Shown in pieces: positions 1 through 13,461 of a DNA stretch of 64,000 bases (its first letter is position 1; every line of letters starts with the position of its first letter). This stretch comes from Daldinia sp. FL1419 (lineage: Eukaryota; Ascomycota; Sordariomycetes; Xylariales; Hypoxylaceae), in the NCBI GenBank assembly GCA_025201765.1, contig MU623442.1, positions 62,001 to 126,000 on the forward strand, read 5' to 3'. The translations under genes were made by a program, and so were the position numbers. The notes beneath the pieces were generated by a model, which was not told where the DNA came from, searched no databases, and was given only the letters and a program-made list of their open reading frames with translations.

Positions 1-631
1 GGTAAAGGGAGGGGGAGACCTTGGCTTGGAGAAAACTATCCTCAGAACCATGAACAGAGCCTCATGCGGGTCTCTACATCGACGTGTCCGGTGAAAATTA
101 CCTCCCATGATCATTGGACATCACAATACCAAATGGCAACGTTCTTATGGTAGGCAACAACGCGGCCTTTATAGAATAATCGACTACCTTCGTGGCATGA
201 TACAAAGGTCGACTGCATACAACACTCCAATGCTACCTGCAACTGACGTAGTTACGAACCACGACTTTTGGGTCTTTTAGTCTGTTAGCCTATAATGTTC
301 GTATGTAAAATTTCCAAGGCTAGACCAACGCCCAATTCAATATTAGGCCCCCTTTTTCTATCGCCTTGGGTCTTATGACAGCTTCACGACTGTTCGTCCA
401 GATTTGGAGTCGATCCTCATTCATCGCCCTTTCCAAGCTTGTTCTATCGCGTTCGATACGATTTTACGCCATAAAAGCTCATATCATCACTTCTTTTCGA
501 GGTGTCCATAAAAAGCAAAGCTACGGATTGAAACTTTGCCCAAGTCTAGCCCAGCTGATAGGCCCTGATCTAAGAACCTGCAATGCGCCTCGCCTAATAG
601 TACTCACTTACAGAACAAGCCGACCAACTTA
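1..631. other. Left-edge intergenic sequence
   Basis: This is the 3' flank of the PKA gene, which ends at 632 on the minus strand. The plus strand carries a 95-codon open frame at 366-653, but it has no recognisable domain and overlaps the last PKA exon in antisense, so I do not call it a gene. I see no RNA gene or repeat here. Confidence 0.5.
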
Positions 632-2285
<1,654 letters not shown>

Positions 2286-5200
2286 ATGATATGTTTAGGG
2301 AAGTGAAAGGACGGGCCCTTCGTAACGCTATGAGTTAAGATGGCGTAACAGTGAAGAGGCCGGCTTGAATATAGGCCAGCTATCGGTATTGGATGCGGCA
2401 ATGGCCTACGACCGAATGTCTTTTTTTTTTTCTCGAATAGGTACGAAGTAGTTGCTGAGTAGAGGTGTTTAGGATGGTACGTAGGTAGGACGAAGGAATA
2501 GCCAAGAGGGAGTTAGGTGATTTGGAACGCGTCTTCGCTAGCTAGGATGTTGTAAGGTGGCTGATGACGGCGGAAGGTTTCAAGGTACGAGCAGCTAGCT
2601 ATTATGAGTATCTAGGTAAGGTAGAGGTAATGCAATTTTGGATAGATGTCAACCTTTCTTAGCATTAAGATGAGCAACGTTAAAAACAAGAATCTAAACT
2701 TTGCTCTTTTCCAACAGCTGAATGAATCCGGTACAAAGAGAAGGATAGGCTAATTGAACCAATTGAATGGGTCGAACTTTTGCGCAGCGTAAAGTTGTCT
2801 TTCTCCGAAGGATTGCGGATTGCGGATTGCAGATTGCACAAGAAAGCTGGCCGCGGGGCCAATCTATGAAGATGCGCTAGACTCCTTTAAAAAGATTCGG
2901 TGTTCGGACGTGTGATAGCTATATTTTATGAATATGATATTGATGGATGCGATGCTGGGCGTCGAGAAAAAATGAGCAAGCAAGTAAGAGGACTTTAGAC
3001 GGAGGTAGTAAGTCGTTGAATCTTGATTAGCAAAAGAAAGACCCGAAGAGGCGACAGCAAAGTGGGCTGGATGACGGCAAGACAAGCGGGGAGAACTAGG
3101 GAAAGTACTATAAGTATACCCCTAGTAGCTATAGGTAATGTAAGTACCTAAAGAAGTACCTAAACCCATGTAAGTAAAAAAGAGCCCTATTAACGCTAAA
3201 TATGCACAACAGCGCCTGCTTTTGAACAACGACAAAAAGACAAGACAAATTCGAGTAATGCTAGGTAATGTTAAGTAATGCTAGGGGTTTAAAGAAGATC
3301 ATGTACCTACCCATTACCTAGCTTACATACATTGTTGAGTGGGAGTAGGTAGGCAAGGGAGAAATTGAAGAAGGAAGACAAAAAAAAGAGTATGCAAGAG
3401 TTTACCTAAGGTAAGAAGATGATAGGTATAGTAGTCAGTAAATAAAATAAAACACTGTATTATAGTGGCACGAACCCACATATAGCCTACTACACGTAGG
3501 AGAACCTATGCTTTTATGTACTGAAGGAATAAAAGTACACTTTTAGGCATTATAGGTAAGTATTACCATCTGGTTACGATATCTCGTGCACCTATGGGTA
3601 ACACTATAATATTTCCCTCGGAGCAGTTTAGCGGCTAGCGGCGGGACCTCTAGGCGGAAGCTCTAAAACCGTGGGATTTTTCAGACGAGGAAGTTGGCGA
3701 AGGAGAAGGAAGGGACCATACTGGACCGCCGAGAGGAGGAGGATTGAATCAGGTGGGGTCCGTTTCCCTTTTTTCCCTCCCCTCTTACTTGTCTTGATTC
3801 TGTGCCTTATGTTGTCTGTGCCAATCATCGACGTGACAGGCGGGGTTGTTAAATGAATAAAGGTTGTGACGACCTGAGAACACTGGCAGATTGGTCAGAG
3901 CATTGGCTGGAACATTTGAAGCCCAAGGGAAAAGGTCTCGTCTCTCCCCGATAGTTCTAAGAGGTATGTAGGTAGCTATCCAGCGGATTGACACGACACC
4001 CATGCGGGTTCTAGCTTGAATCTCATAAAAAGTCCTCATATGGGCGGGCATCCTTTATGAACGCGAACTAGAAAGTGGGTGAATATGGGCTATGAGGGGG
4101 GGTTTCATTATCTAGATCGGAGCCAGATGATGATATACCTAATAAGATCTCAAGTAGTAGCAATGATAATAGCAGCATGGTCATTTGTATGTATGTAGAT
4201 AGTCGAATTAAATAAGATTATAGTCATCTGTTTCCCTCTGTTTTTTTTTTTTTTTTTGGTTCCTTTTTTAGAAACTCTACATTACATCGCCGGGTAAGCG
4301 CTTGCAATGGTGAAGATACTCGATTAGGCGTGAGGTGGTATGGATGGACATGTGGATAGATGAACGTGGAATCGCTTAAATGAAGAGGTATACCATGCAT
4401 CTGATGTCTACGGGTGTGTAGGTACATAGCTACAGTTTGCTAATACTACCTCTTGCGTAGGTACGTATTAACGTGGGGTAATTTTTATATCGCCGAAGCC
4501 TAATGGATTAAATTAACGGATTAACCAGTTAAAGTCTAACAACCTATACCCGCCTACAACAATACAAACGTTGAGTACCTACTGAAGCCCGCGGAATACC
4601 TTACCTAGTAACACGGCATAGTCTACCTAGGTACCTAGGTACCTATATAAGAAGGTAGGCGTGTATAACACCTGATTGCAAACATTTGGTGACCTCTGAA
4701 GATATAACTAGGCGCATCTATAAAGTGTATTTATTTACCTAACCTAGTACGTTCCAAGTTGCGAGTATAAATCACCTCAAGCATAAGCGCGAGACGTACA
4801 TGAGCGTATAAATGACTCGCGAAATTGATCTAACCCCCAAGAAAATATTCCTGCAGCTGAGCGAAACACTCTGGTGTCTACGTAGGTAAGTATGTTTTAA
4901 TGATAACATTCATAGTGTCGGAGCGCACACCGCCGATGACGTTCTAACAATGCTATAGTGGTGCACAATCGTACACGGTGTAACCCTACGTCCTACTCAT
5001 CTAACTCATATCTCATAGAGTTAGTTGGTAATTATCTTTCTTTGTGATGGCGAGGAGGTAAGCTACCTACAAATGAGAAAACCATCAGACTATTAGGTAT
5101 CATAGACAAAGAGTTGTTTATTCCAATAGTTACAACTCGCACTATAATAGCTACTCTACCTATCAAATCATGGGGTCCATCTCCGTCTTATCAAATTCTG

Positions 5201-5427
5201 GCTGCTTAAAATTCGACATGGAAATGTTGAGGCTCATAATTTCTTCTGTATTGTGCACTGCTCCATAGTTTTACATTGCCAGTCGACGCCCGCCAACTCT
5301 TTGGACTCAAATAACCCACGAGGCTCTTGTAACAAGCACCCTGCTTTGACCCTGCATATACTAATGACATGTACGCCTATTGTCTTTAGCATTATTTCCC
5401 AACACCCAGACATCTCTAATTCGCCCT
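2286..5427. other. 3.1-kb intergenic region
   Basis: This region lies upstream of the PKA gene and downstream of the lectin gene. It holds only short open frames without recognisable domains. It contains T-runs (about 2420-2432 and 4240-4257), a run of short TAGGTA/GGTAAT motifs at 3100-3420, and a TACCTAGG/GTACCTA tandem near 4624-4645. The part next to 2286 probably holds the PKA promoter and 5' UTR. No RNA gene was recognised. Confidence 0.5.
4624..4645. repeat. Tandem TACCTAGG-type palindromic motif
   Basis: The 8-nt unit TACCTAGG runs nearly three times in a row, so the tract is largely self-complementary. The same motif recurs in most intergenic regions of the window. Confidence 0.7.
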
Positions 5428-6504
5428 TTAGAATCGGTGGCTTCTCTTCTTATTCGCTCGGTATGCTGTATAGCCGGCATACGCTCCACCAACGGCCAAC
5501 CCAAAGAGAATGAACTTGAAGAAGGTCCAGGTCCAGCTGCTACCGCCGGTTTCCTTTGGTTGGGATGATTTAACACTTCCTTTACCAGGCGTGGGCTTAT
5601 TAGCTGAGCCTCCCGTCACGTAGAGGTTCTTTGCATCAATTGAGATGATATCGTGATTGTCGCTTAACTCGCCTGTTTCTGCGCTGAACCCAAGGTACGT
5701 GACGGCAGGGATTGCGGGGGGCTCGTTCGTTTCGAAGCACAGCTTCCACTCATCCTCGGACTGGTACTGGAGTTCCAATTTCAAGGACTTGTCCTGAAAA
5801 TATGTAAGTTTTAACTTAGTAGGAATGTTCGCGTTCCGGATGCCTCGAGCGGGGCAGCCAGCAAACTCGGTGTCTTTTCCGTCGTTGTCCTTGTTATATG
5901 ATGTCTTGCCATCACCAACCATAGCCATAACGTATGGGAAAACAACGCCGGGTCGGTTGTTCTTGTAGGTATCGATGAAAACGCCTAAGCCTTCGAAGTT
6001 ATCCGCATGTCCAAAGACAGGACCGGTCTGTCCTCGCTCCTTTGTAAGCCACATCGCAAAGCCATCGCCGTATAGCTGGTTTGTTCCGTGGATCTTGAAT
6101 TCGACGGTAATTTCCCAATTCGTAGCGGTCATAGGTACCCGGGAAAATAACCAGCCATTTTGCGATGGGCGGTCTGAGGTGAGACGGATATATCTATTGA
6201 CTAGCAATTAACAGACATGTTCGATGTACGGCATACTGGGCGGCGACGTACGAATCCGTTCGAACTATCGTATCGCCTCCAAAATCGTACCACCGACTTT
6301 GCATCTCAGAATCCAAGTACGGTTGCTTCAACGTATGGGTCCGAAGCTGCGAGACAAAAACCACCTGTCAGCAGCAGCCCAAACAGTCTAACTAATGCGC
6401 GCAAGGCTTACAGTTATGGTCCTAATATTGCCGTCTTCGTCGCGACCTACGGCGCCCCAAGCCATAGCCGCCAGCCATAGGGCTGACAGCGCTGGAAATC
6501 GCAT
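5428..6504 (-). CDS. L-type lectin, ERGIC-53/VIP36-like ER-Golgi cargo receptor
   Basis: Type I membrane lectin that binds high-mannose glycoproteins for transport between ER and Golgi. Three exons are joined: 6504-6412, 6346-6252 and 6193-5428, giving about 317 residues. Exon 1 codes for a signal peptide (MRFPALSALWLAAMAWG). Exon 2 ends with DFGGDTIVRTD, and the third splice gives SYIRLTSDRPSQ, a classic leguminous-lectin-fold stretch. Later come YGDGFAMWLTKE, GVFIDTYKNN and a Lys/Asn/Asp-rich loop typical of the Ca2+ and mannose site. A transmembrane helix (WTFFKFILFGLAVGGAYAGY) lies near the C-terminus, followed by a short basic tail ending KKRSHRF. This is not a strict KKXX retrieval signal. 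The family also includes yeast Emp46/Emp47. The start was chosen because only this ATG opens a signal peptide in frame with the splice. Confidence 0.9.
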
Positions 6505-7240
6505 TGCGGAAATCGGTACTCAAAAGATGGGATATGATTTGATAAAAATATTATAGAAATAATATGCGAAGGGAAATGAAGAAGGAATAAATAAGGAAAG
6601 GAATGTTAAAGTGCGACCTAATGCAGCGGAAGGGGACGTATGGTTGTAAATTAATTGTGTGAGAAGCCAGAAGCCGATAATTTCTACGGTTAGACGATTT
6701 CTACTCGCAATACACACACAATGATAGCTGGCCTCTCCTCAGCAGGTGCGAAAAAATCCGGGGTTCGCTTTTCCTCAAATGGCCAGCTTGTTTCATTGAG
6801 CTACCCCTGCTTATATACCACTAAGTACCTACCTTCTGGGCGGGTTTTTACAAAGTATTCAAGTATATCTAACTACCTCTTAGGCAAAGTTAAATATCCC
6901 CGGGCCCCGGTCCCGTAGGTAGGAAGGTAGGTTAGTACCAGTAAAGTGTGCAGCCACATGAAACGCCACAAAGTTCATACCCAGGCGGCCAGGTAGTGGG
7001 ACCATGCAAATATAATTTTAGCCGCATCCAAGAAATATGGGCCCGTGCAATGATCCTTGTAATTTGAGCATAGGCCATGTCCTTTAAAAGTAAAGCCGAC
7101 GTCAGCGCCAAATCCAAAGATGCAACTAATATGCACTTACTATTCCGTCAAAGCCGCGTTCCTGACATTTTACAATTATATTCAACTTCAGCTCGAAACC
7201 CAATCTCATGGAGTATTTAAGGCATTCTTAAATTTTCAGG
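6505..7240. other. Intergenic, divergent promoter region
   Basis: This lies between the lectin gene (minus) and the LMBR1 gene (plus), so it probably carries both promoters. Open frames here are short and unsupported. A few TACCTA/TAGGTA motifs occur at 6825-6930. Confidence 0.5.
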
Positions 7241-9401
7241 ATGCTTCAAATCTCGAGCAGTTCGTCACCGGTTGCCTCTGAAATATTCGCGCTTGTTGCG
7301 CTTCTCATTCTATCCCTTATTGTTCTCCTGATCTTGCGACGTTATCTACCACTACGAACAACGCCGGCCTACCTGCTAGTGCCGGTCTTCTTTGCGCTAT
7401 GGCTACCTGCGAGTATCGTATTATTAGTCCCTATTGACTTGGCATCGAATGCCAGTACCGACGATGAAGCAACGAGAGGCATTTGGCTCCCTCCTAGGGC
7501 GCTGCTTGTATCATGGAGGATCTCGTATTGGTTAACATTTGTCTTGACCTGGTAATATTTAGTCGAATCGCATCTATGTTTTTTGTAACACCCTCTTTAA
7601 CAAAATTCATTCCAGGTTCATACTCCCGATACTCGCCGAGTATTCAGATGCCGGTTACCGCGATCCGAAAGACCGAATACTCTATTCGTTGCGATCCAAC
7701 GCGCAGTACTACGCAATCGTATTTGGCTCTGCAGTACTTGGACTTGTATATTTCTTCATATCGTATGGCCCTTCGTTTGTATCGCTAAAGGGCCTGATAT
7801 TAGCCTTGGCTTACTGCTGGGGTTTGGTTTTGGCTATATACCTTATGGGTCATGGACTTGTTGCGATCCCCCGAAATCTATTCCAGAACGCGAGCGCTAG
7901 CCACCGGCTACGCAAGCTCCAGAGCTATGCGCCGAAGCTATATGAAAAGATGGAAGATGCCATTCTCAACCTAGAAGATCTAGAGGTCCAAGTGTCTGAA
8001 TTGAGTAAGCGTAAAACCGGAAGTGCTAGAGATTTCCAGGACTGGATCGAAGAGTTGTCAGATATATGTAATATTCCCGAGTCTAGACCCGGGAATATTC
8101 TCCCCCGAGCGGATAACGATGCCCGCATAATCCCCACGGTTATTACGGAGAAGTATTTGGCAGACCTTACTCGCCAATTAACCCGCGCAAGACATACTAA
8201 GTCGCGGTATGTTGATGAGTGGGATCGCTTACTTCGTGATGCATCAAAAACACAAGCGATACTAGATTCCGCAGCTTCAAAGAAGCTCGACTTCGGGAGA
8301 AGTTCTCCAAGCTCCTCGTTCTGGGAGAAGATTACTATACTTACCCCCTATACACGGTACCTCCTTTATTGCCAGATTATACCTTACCTCCGTATTTTCT
8401 TCGGCGGGTTCCTTGCCCTGGCATCAGCTTGTATCATATGGTCAGAGCTGATCAAAGCAGCTCTGCCGTCATTATCAGTAATCCGACTTACCGTAATCCA
8501 TCATTGGACGGGTGAGAATGGACGTGTTGGCCTCGCGGGTCAGCTTATTGCGGCACTTTGGATAATGTACATGTGTACAGCGGCTCTTCATTCTGTAACC
8601 GAAGTTAAGGTCTGGCGCGGCCGTGCCCTGGTTCGGCGCAATACCGCTCACGAATCGGCATTTTGGTACGCGGGTCAAGTTGCAAGACTTAGTGTTCCAT
8701 TATCTTACAATTTTGTCACCTTCTTGTCTCCGTCGATATACGAAGAGACGACTTTCTACCATATCCTCGGGCAGTACGTCAATCTCACCCCACTCGGGAA
8801 ATGGTTTGACTATCTATTCCCTATTTTTGTTCTCGTTCCTGTGTGCGCCACCCTATTCGGCCTATACGGTAAAGTAAAGCGGCTTTTCGGGTTTGGTGTT
8901 GACATCGTGGATGAGGAGGATCAACCTAGTTATGGCAGCGGCTCGTGGCGTGAGGGAAGAGACCTAATAGATCGGGAGCTGAATGGGACATCAATCTCGC
9001 GAAGATTAGACGAAGCTGCGTCTAGATCTGCGAATGGTCAACGCCGCGCCGCACCTATCTTGACAGTACCGGCAGCTAGAGCTGAGGGTGCTAGAACACC
9101 TTTTGCTACATCGCCGTCGTATCACGATGAGCCTGCCAGCAGGCCGGGACGGCCCTCCCGGCCTAGTATTAACGATCCGGAGCCTGAAGATGATAACTTC
9201 TTCACTAGTCTAGGCCATCGCTTTAAGAACACATTCGACACTATAGACACCCCGAAATGGATACAAGACATCGGGGATGGGCTCAAGAAGCCGAAGTGGA
9301 TAGGCGGCAATGACGAGGCTGGCGAGAGCAGCAATAGAGCAGGACGACGTGATTCGGACATACGTCGGTGGTTTGGAGGCGATGGTAGAATAAGACTATG
9401 A
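7241..9401 (+). CDS. LMBR1 domain-containing multispanning membrane protein
   Basis: Two exons, 7241-7551 and 7616-9401, are joined by a 64-nt intron (GTAATA to TTCCAG) and give about 698 residues. The N-terminal part has closely spaced hydrophobic helices (residues about 10-30, 40-65 and 90-110, then more after the splice). A cytosolic coiled-coil-like stretch containing LYEKMEDAILNLEDLEVQ follows, and more membrane helices lie between about residues 300 and 480. The last ~180 residues are hydrophilic and probably disordered. The early LPLRTTPAYLLVPVF segment and the overall topology match fungal LMBR1 family proteins, which are related to the LMBD1/limb-region proteins. The molecular function of the fungal members is not well defined. 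A near-perfect 30-nt palindrome lies inside the coding sequence at 8070-8099. Confidence 0.88.
8070..8099. repeat. 30-nt near-perfect palindrome inside the LMBR1 gene
   Basis: The arms begin AATATTCCCG and end CGGGAATATT, and the centre is GTCTAGAC. Fourteen of fifteen base pairs match; only 8080/8089 mismatch. It codes for NIPESRPGNI in the predicted cytosolic region. Confidence 0.85.
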
Positions 9402-10244
9402 TATCTTCATTTTAGACACCTAATAAATTCACATTTTAATTCCACTATACGGTAATTTTGTAGTCTTAGCTTTTACTTTGTAACTATTGAGTAAGACTCA
9501 GAATTTGATTCCTCCCTGCTACACTAAGAGACAACGGTTAAAAAATCATAATCAACAAATTGAGGATGACAGTTCTAGAATCCTCCCACAACTAAGGGGC
9601 ATCCGGGTTTATAGATATCTCCTAAACATCATTGTTGCTACTTAGAAAAGCTAACTAGGTACTTCCCGCTGCGTAAGATCCCGGGTACATAAAGAAAAAC
9701 GAGTTTTGACGACCGGTATAGGTATGCCGAGTCTTAATTTATACAGCGTAAATTGTGGACTATGTTTGTCTTTGCTAGGCTACGATTCAAGTAACTTGAC
9801 TATGGAAAATCAGTTGTAGCATAGTCACGATAGCTCCTAGACACCCACCCGCAGCGTTACCTGCGTGCACAGGGTACATGCGATGTCTTCATTGCTGCCG
9901 TGCCACTAGTGCTTCCAGATAATCAACTTCCTTAGGCACCAGTCTTGCAACCTTAGAAACAAGCCAGAGTACTTCTACATTTATTTCCCACCCATCATCT
10001 CCGTCATCTCATCCGGAATCGAGCATCAGCGCTGATGTTCATCTACCATCATCAGCAGGTAGAATATTGACCTGGATAAGAAATAAGACATTCTTCTCGT
10101 CATTCACTTATCAAAAAACAAGGCGAACTGTTTGGTTTGGCTCTATAGCTAACCGCAAATAGCAGCACATAGAACTGCGTATTCGTCCCTTTATACTTTC
10201 CCAAACAACAATCAGTATAAGAACAAGGGGCCCAGTACATCGAG
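9402..10244. other. Intergenic region
   Basis: This is the 3' flank of the LMBR1 gene and the probable promoter of the zinc-finger-like gene. A perfect 14-nt palindrome, CATCAGCGCTGATG, lies at 10024-10037, about 210 bases before the next ATG. No gene or RNA was recognised. Confidence 0.5.
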
Positions 10245-11222
10245 ATGCCTCCACAAGGATCTCCCGCGGCTCGCCACAAGTGCCCTCATTGCGAGTCCTT
10301 CTTTACCGCGTCGTTTCTGCCCGAACACATTAGAAGTGCGCATCTGGGTCGCCGATGCCATTTCCCGGGCTCTAGTCTTGTCCTCGATGCAGACAATGCT
10401 ACTGCCATGACCGAGGAGTTGATGCGCGCCAACCAACAACATGGAGGCGGATATAGGGATGGCGAGTTTTGGTGTCACTGGCCAAACTGCAGGGGCGAGC
10501 AACCCCATGCTTATAAGAATGAACGCAACTTGAGACGCCATCTTCAAACGACACAGGGGAATAGATATCGAGAAGGCCTCAGACGTGACCAGGCTGCTCA
10601 AGTTGCTCAGGTTGTTCATGCTGCCCAGGCTGATCAGGTTGTTCAGGCTGCTCAGGATTCTCAGGTTGTTCATGCTGTTCAGGATTCTCAGGCTGCTACT
10701 GTCGCATCCACCCCTGACCCGAGCCCACACCCGGCTCCGACTGCAAACTTCGTCCTGGAGAGTGGCTTCTCATACGAAGACTTGATAAACGCAGTGACCG
10801 AGTTGCGCCTGGCCAGAGCGCGCCGAGGCGCAAAGATCGAAATCCTCGGGATCCTGATTCGAGAGCTCCGCCCTGCCGGACCAGCTACACTTGCTAGAGG
10901 CGAGGTGTTGTGCCAACACATCGAAGACGCGACCGCCGCGCTCAACACCGCGGTAGAAAACATCCAGCGCATCGTCGGCAACGGACCAGACGGCTACCTT
11001 ATCACGTGCTGGAACTCGTACAGAGCGCTGAGCGACCATGCGCGTCTGGGAGCCCGGGTGTACCTGTCTGATTTCAAGGTCGACGTGGCTTTTGCGAATA
11101 ACTGGGCTCGATACCAGGACCGTATTGACGAGGTCGAGTCTGTCCTTGATCAGATGAATGGCGTGTTCAACAAGGTGCCTACCGGTCTAGTTTATCCGCC
11201 ATTCTGGTTGAGATCGCCTTAG
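10245..11222 (+). CDS. Uncharacterised C2H2-like protein with Ala/Gln repeat
   Basis: Single-exon frame of 325 residues. I do not recognise a named family. Near the N-terminus there is a Cys2-His2-like pattern (CPHCESFF followed by HIRSAH). A second candidate lies around residues 75-105 (CHWPNCRGEQPH, then LRRHLQ), so one or two zinc fingers are possible. Residues about 115-150 form an imperfect repeat of AQ, QVV and HAAQ units, encoded by degenerate copies of a CAGGTTGTTCA/CAGGCTGCTCA DNA repeat (10590-10700). The C-terminal ~150 residues look helical and contain conserved-looking Trp, Tyr and Leu positions but no known motif. It could be a lineage-restricted protein. The ATG follows a plausible leader, and the base composition is more GC-rich than the flanks, which supports coding. 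Confidence 0.6.
   Translation: MPPQGSPAARHKCPHCESFFTASFLPEHIRSAHLGRRCHFPGSSLVLDADNATAMTEELMRANQQHGGGYRDGEFWCHWPNCRGEQPHAYKNERNLRRHLQTTQGNRYREGLRRDQAAQVAQVVHAAQADQVVQAAQDSQVVHAVQDSQAATVASTPDPSPHPAPTANFVLESGFSYEDLINAVTELRLARARRGAKIEILGILIRELRPAGPATLARGEVLCQHIEDATAALNTAVENIQRIVGNGPDGYLITCWNSYRALSDHARLGARVYLSDFKVDVAFANNWARYQDRIDEVESVLDQMNGVFNKVPTGLVYPPFWLRSP
10590..10700 (+). repeat. In-frame Ala/Gln-coding DNA repeat
   Basis: Degenerate short units (CAGGCTGCTCAG, CAGGTTGTTCA, CAGGATTCTCAG) repeat in tandem and keep the reading frame of the zinc-finger-like gene. The opposite strand is also open and would encode a Leu/Asn repeat, which follows from the repeat composition. Confidence 0.7.
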
Positions 11223-13461
11223 CACCTTTTCTTCCCCGTTTAGTTGTTAACGCTACAGACAACTGATGTAAGTACCATGTGGCATTCCGAAAAGGTTTAG
11301 AGCAATATACTGACTACCTACCTACCTAGGTACTCATCATATAGGGAAATACTGCGATTTCAAATACTACAGTTCATGAGTGTTCTCGACGACTCTTCTC
11401 CTGGAGAATATACCCTTGATTGCCATTAATGGCGTTTTGTTGTCAAGTCGCATGGAAATAAGCAGTTCTGGACCACCCAGAACTCGACATGGCCTAAGGA
11501 AAGTAGGTTAATACTGTGGTGTGTTTTTATAGGCGCATGTACCATAGTCCAATTGCAAATTTCTTGCCGAAGAAGCCTTGATATCTTGCTTGTGATAAGT
11601 ATGCCCTTCGTGGTATTTTCATACTACCTGATGGTTTCATCTGCCTGTCGACTATAGATCAAGTGTGATTAACTGCGTGAATTCTCATATTGATAACTGG
11701 CTATAATAAAAAGTATTACTCTATTCTAATATTAGTATTGTGATACAAGCATTGTGTTTTTGCGATTCAATCCACATCAGTAGCTAGAAGGGCCCTATAC
11801 GGCTTCACACTTGTCGAGGCCGGCTTGAATCCACACAAGCCTGGTGGTTACTACCCAATCATTTATACGGAAAATCTTTATCCTAAACATTTTAAAATCC
11901 TTCGAAATCAAGTAGGTTGAAGCAGGAGACAAGTTTTAGTCTATAGTAAGGACAATCCGTCTGCGGCATTACATCTCTCCACATGACGTAAATATGTACA
12001 GCCTCTGGTATCGTGGTAACAGCAAATGCCATGTCTTTGTATCCAAGAATTTCCCAAGTTGCGTCTAGAGATATCAGACCGCTGATATGATAATGGCTCG
12101 GTTCTCTGCTCCTACAAAGGTATATATGGGCTCCTCTTGTTTTAGGATAAGGTATGGAAATAGAGGTTCGATTATATTGGGCTGGAAGCGTTCGTATACT
12201 TTACGGGTAAGCTTTTGTTAGGCTTAGATATGACTTCAAGGTTATATCCGAAGAGGATATCGGGCTCCGGGATTTTGAATATGTACTGCACCCCGACGGG
12301 AAGGTAGGATATCTTTTAAATGGATATCCGGTAGTGTACGTAAAGAGCTTTGTACATGTAGGAGCCGTATTATCATGCTTTCTTTTAAGTTCAGGAGGAT
12401 TTAATTCATCAGGTGTTCGGAGTGCTTCGTGATCTTTGGCAGCTTTCGAATGTTCAGAGCTCTCGGTTTCTTCAACCCAGCCTTTATGTTTAAGGCCTAA
12501 GGCACGAATAATCCTCTTTGTATTCTTAGTTTCATCGAACATATACCTTAGGTACGTATATCTTGTGTATATCTTCAGGAATGTCATCTTTCGTGATAGC
12601 ATCTATTTCGTTGAGATGTCCTTGGACCCGAAGTGGAAGGATTTGGTCAGAGTTTAGCATTCTAATGTCATACCTTTGGAGGATAAAGCCAGGAGGAAGA
12701 CCCGGAAGCGAACGCTTCGTCTTCTCTGAGGCGCCTTTTGTCTCTGGGCACGCGCTCGGAAATGTGGTAGGGAGCCGGGCTTGTCTACATTAAGTAGTCG
12801 TCCGCAAGGTAAGACGGACGCTTTCAGGTATTGAGATGCCCAAACCATAATGGGGGCCGTCAAGTCTCTATTTAAAACCTTCGTAGTTCCATAGTTAGTT
12901 AGAGTTCCCTGCAAACCGAGTTAGGTTGTTGCTTCGCTTTTTGATCCGCCTCATGGCGGATGTCGGAAAATGCTCTAGGCTTACCTGATGCTCAGGGAAC
13001 GATATCGATCGAGAACGTAACCTGGGCCTTTTTTTCATGAGAGGAATAAGTATCAGGCGAACCGTCATGTTCTCTCTTTTTAGGTTTGGAATCCAAATCC
13101 ATGATAACCATATCAGGAGAATAAATACTACCTATGAGTTAGGTTTCTAGGTAGGTGTAGTTATCATGAAAAACTCTTCCTCGTTCGACAGGCTTAATAG
13201 GACTACAAAAGGAAATATACGGAACTTGAACTAGTACAAGGTATATATTTATTTACTGGATGCCCGGTGTATTAATGAGTCACTTGGATTCAGCTTCGTA
13301 CAGTGCTCGCAAAAAGAAGGCCACATTTAAACACGGTGCTAGGCTTCTGTCATATATCACAAAGCTGATAGCAACTTGCGTATCTAACAAGGAGAAAAAG
13401 CAAACCTTTTCCTTAATCATTTTAATCTAGAAACCAGACAATTTCAAAGCATTGTTATATT
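11223..13461. other. 2.2-kb AT-rich intergenic region with relic-like open frames
   Basis: No recognisable gene was found. On the minus strand, two open frames of 133 and 86 codons (12602-12201 and 12914-12654) lie close together. One contains a hydrophilic Glu/Lys-rich stretch. They have no convincing start, splice sites or domain and may be the remains of a gene. A small hairpin (ATATCAG/CTGATAT) occurs at 12071-12088. TACCTAGG motifs occur at 11310-11333. Confidence 0.4.

Noticed and set aside
10212..10730. 172-codon minus-strand frame with a Leu/Asn repeat
   Set aside because: It is the antisense of the Ala/Gln DNA repeat; the repeat alone explains the long open frame.
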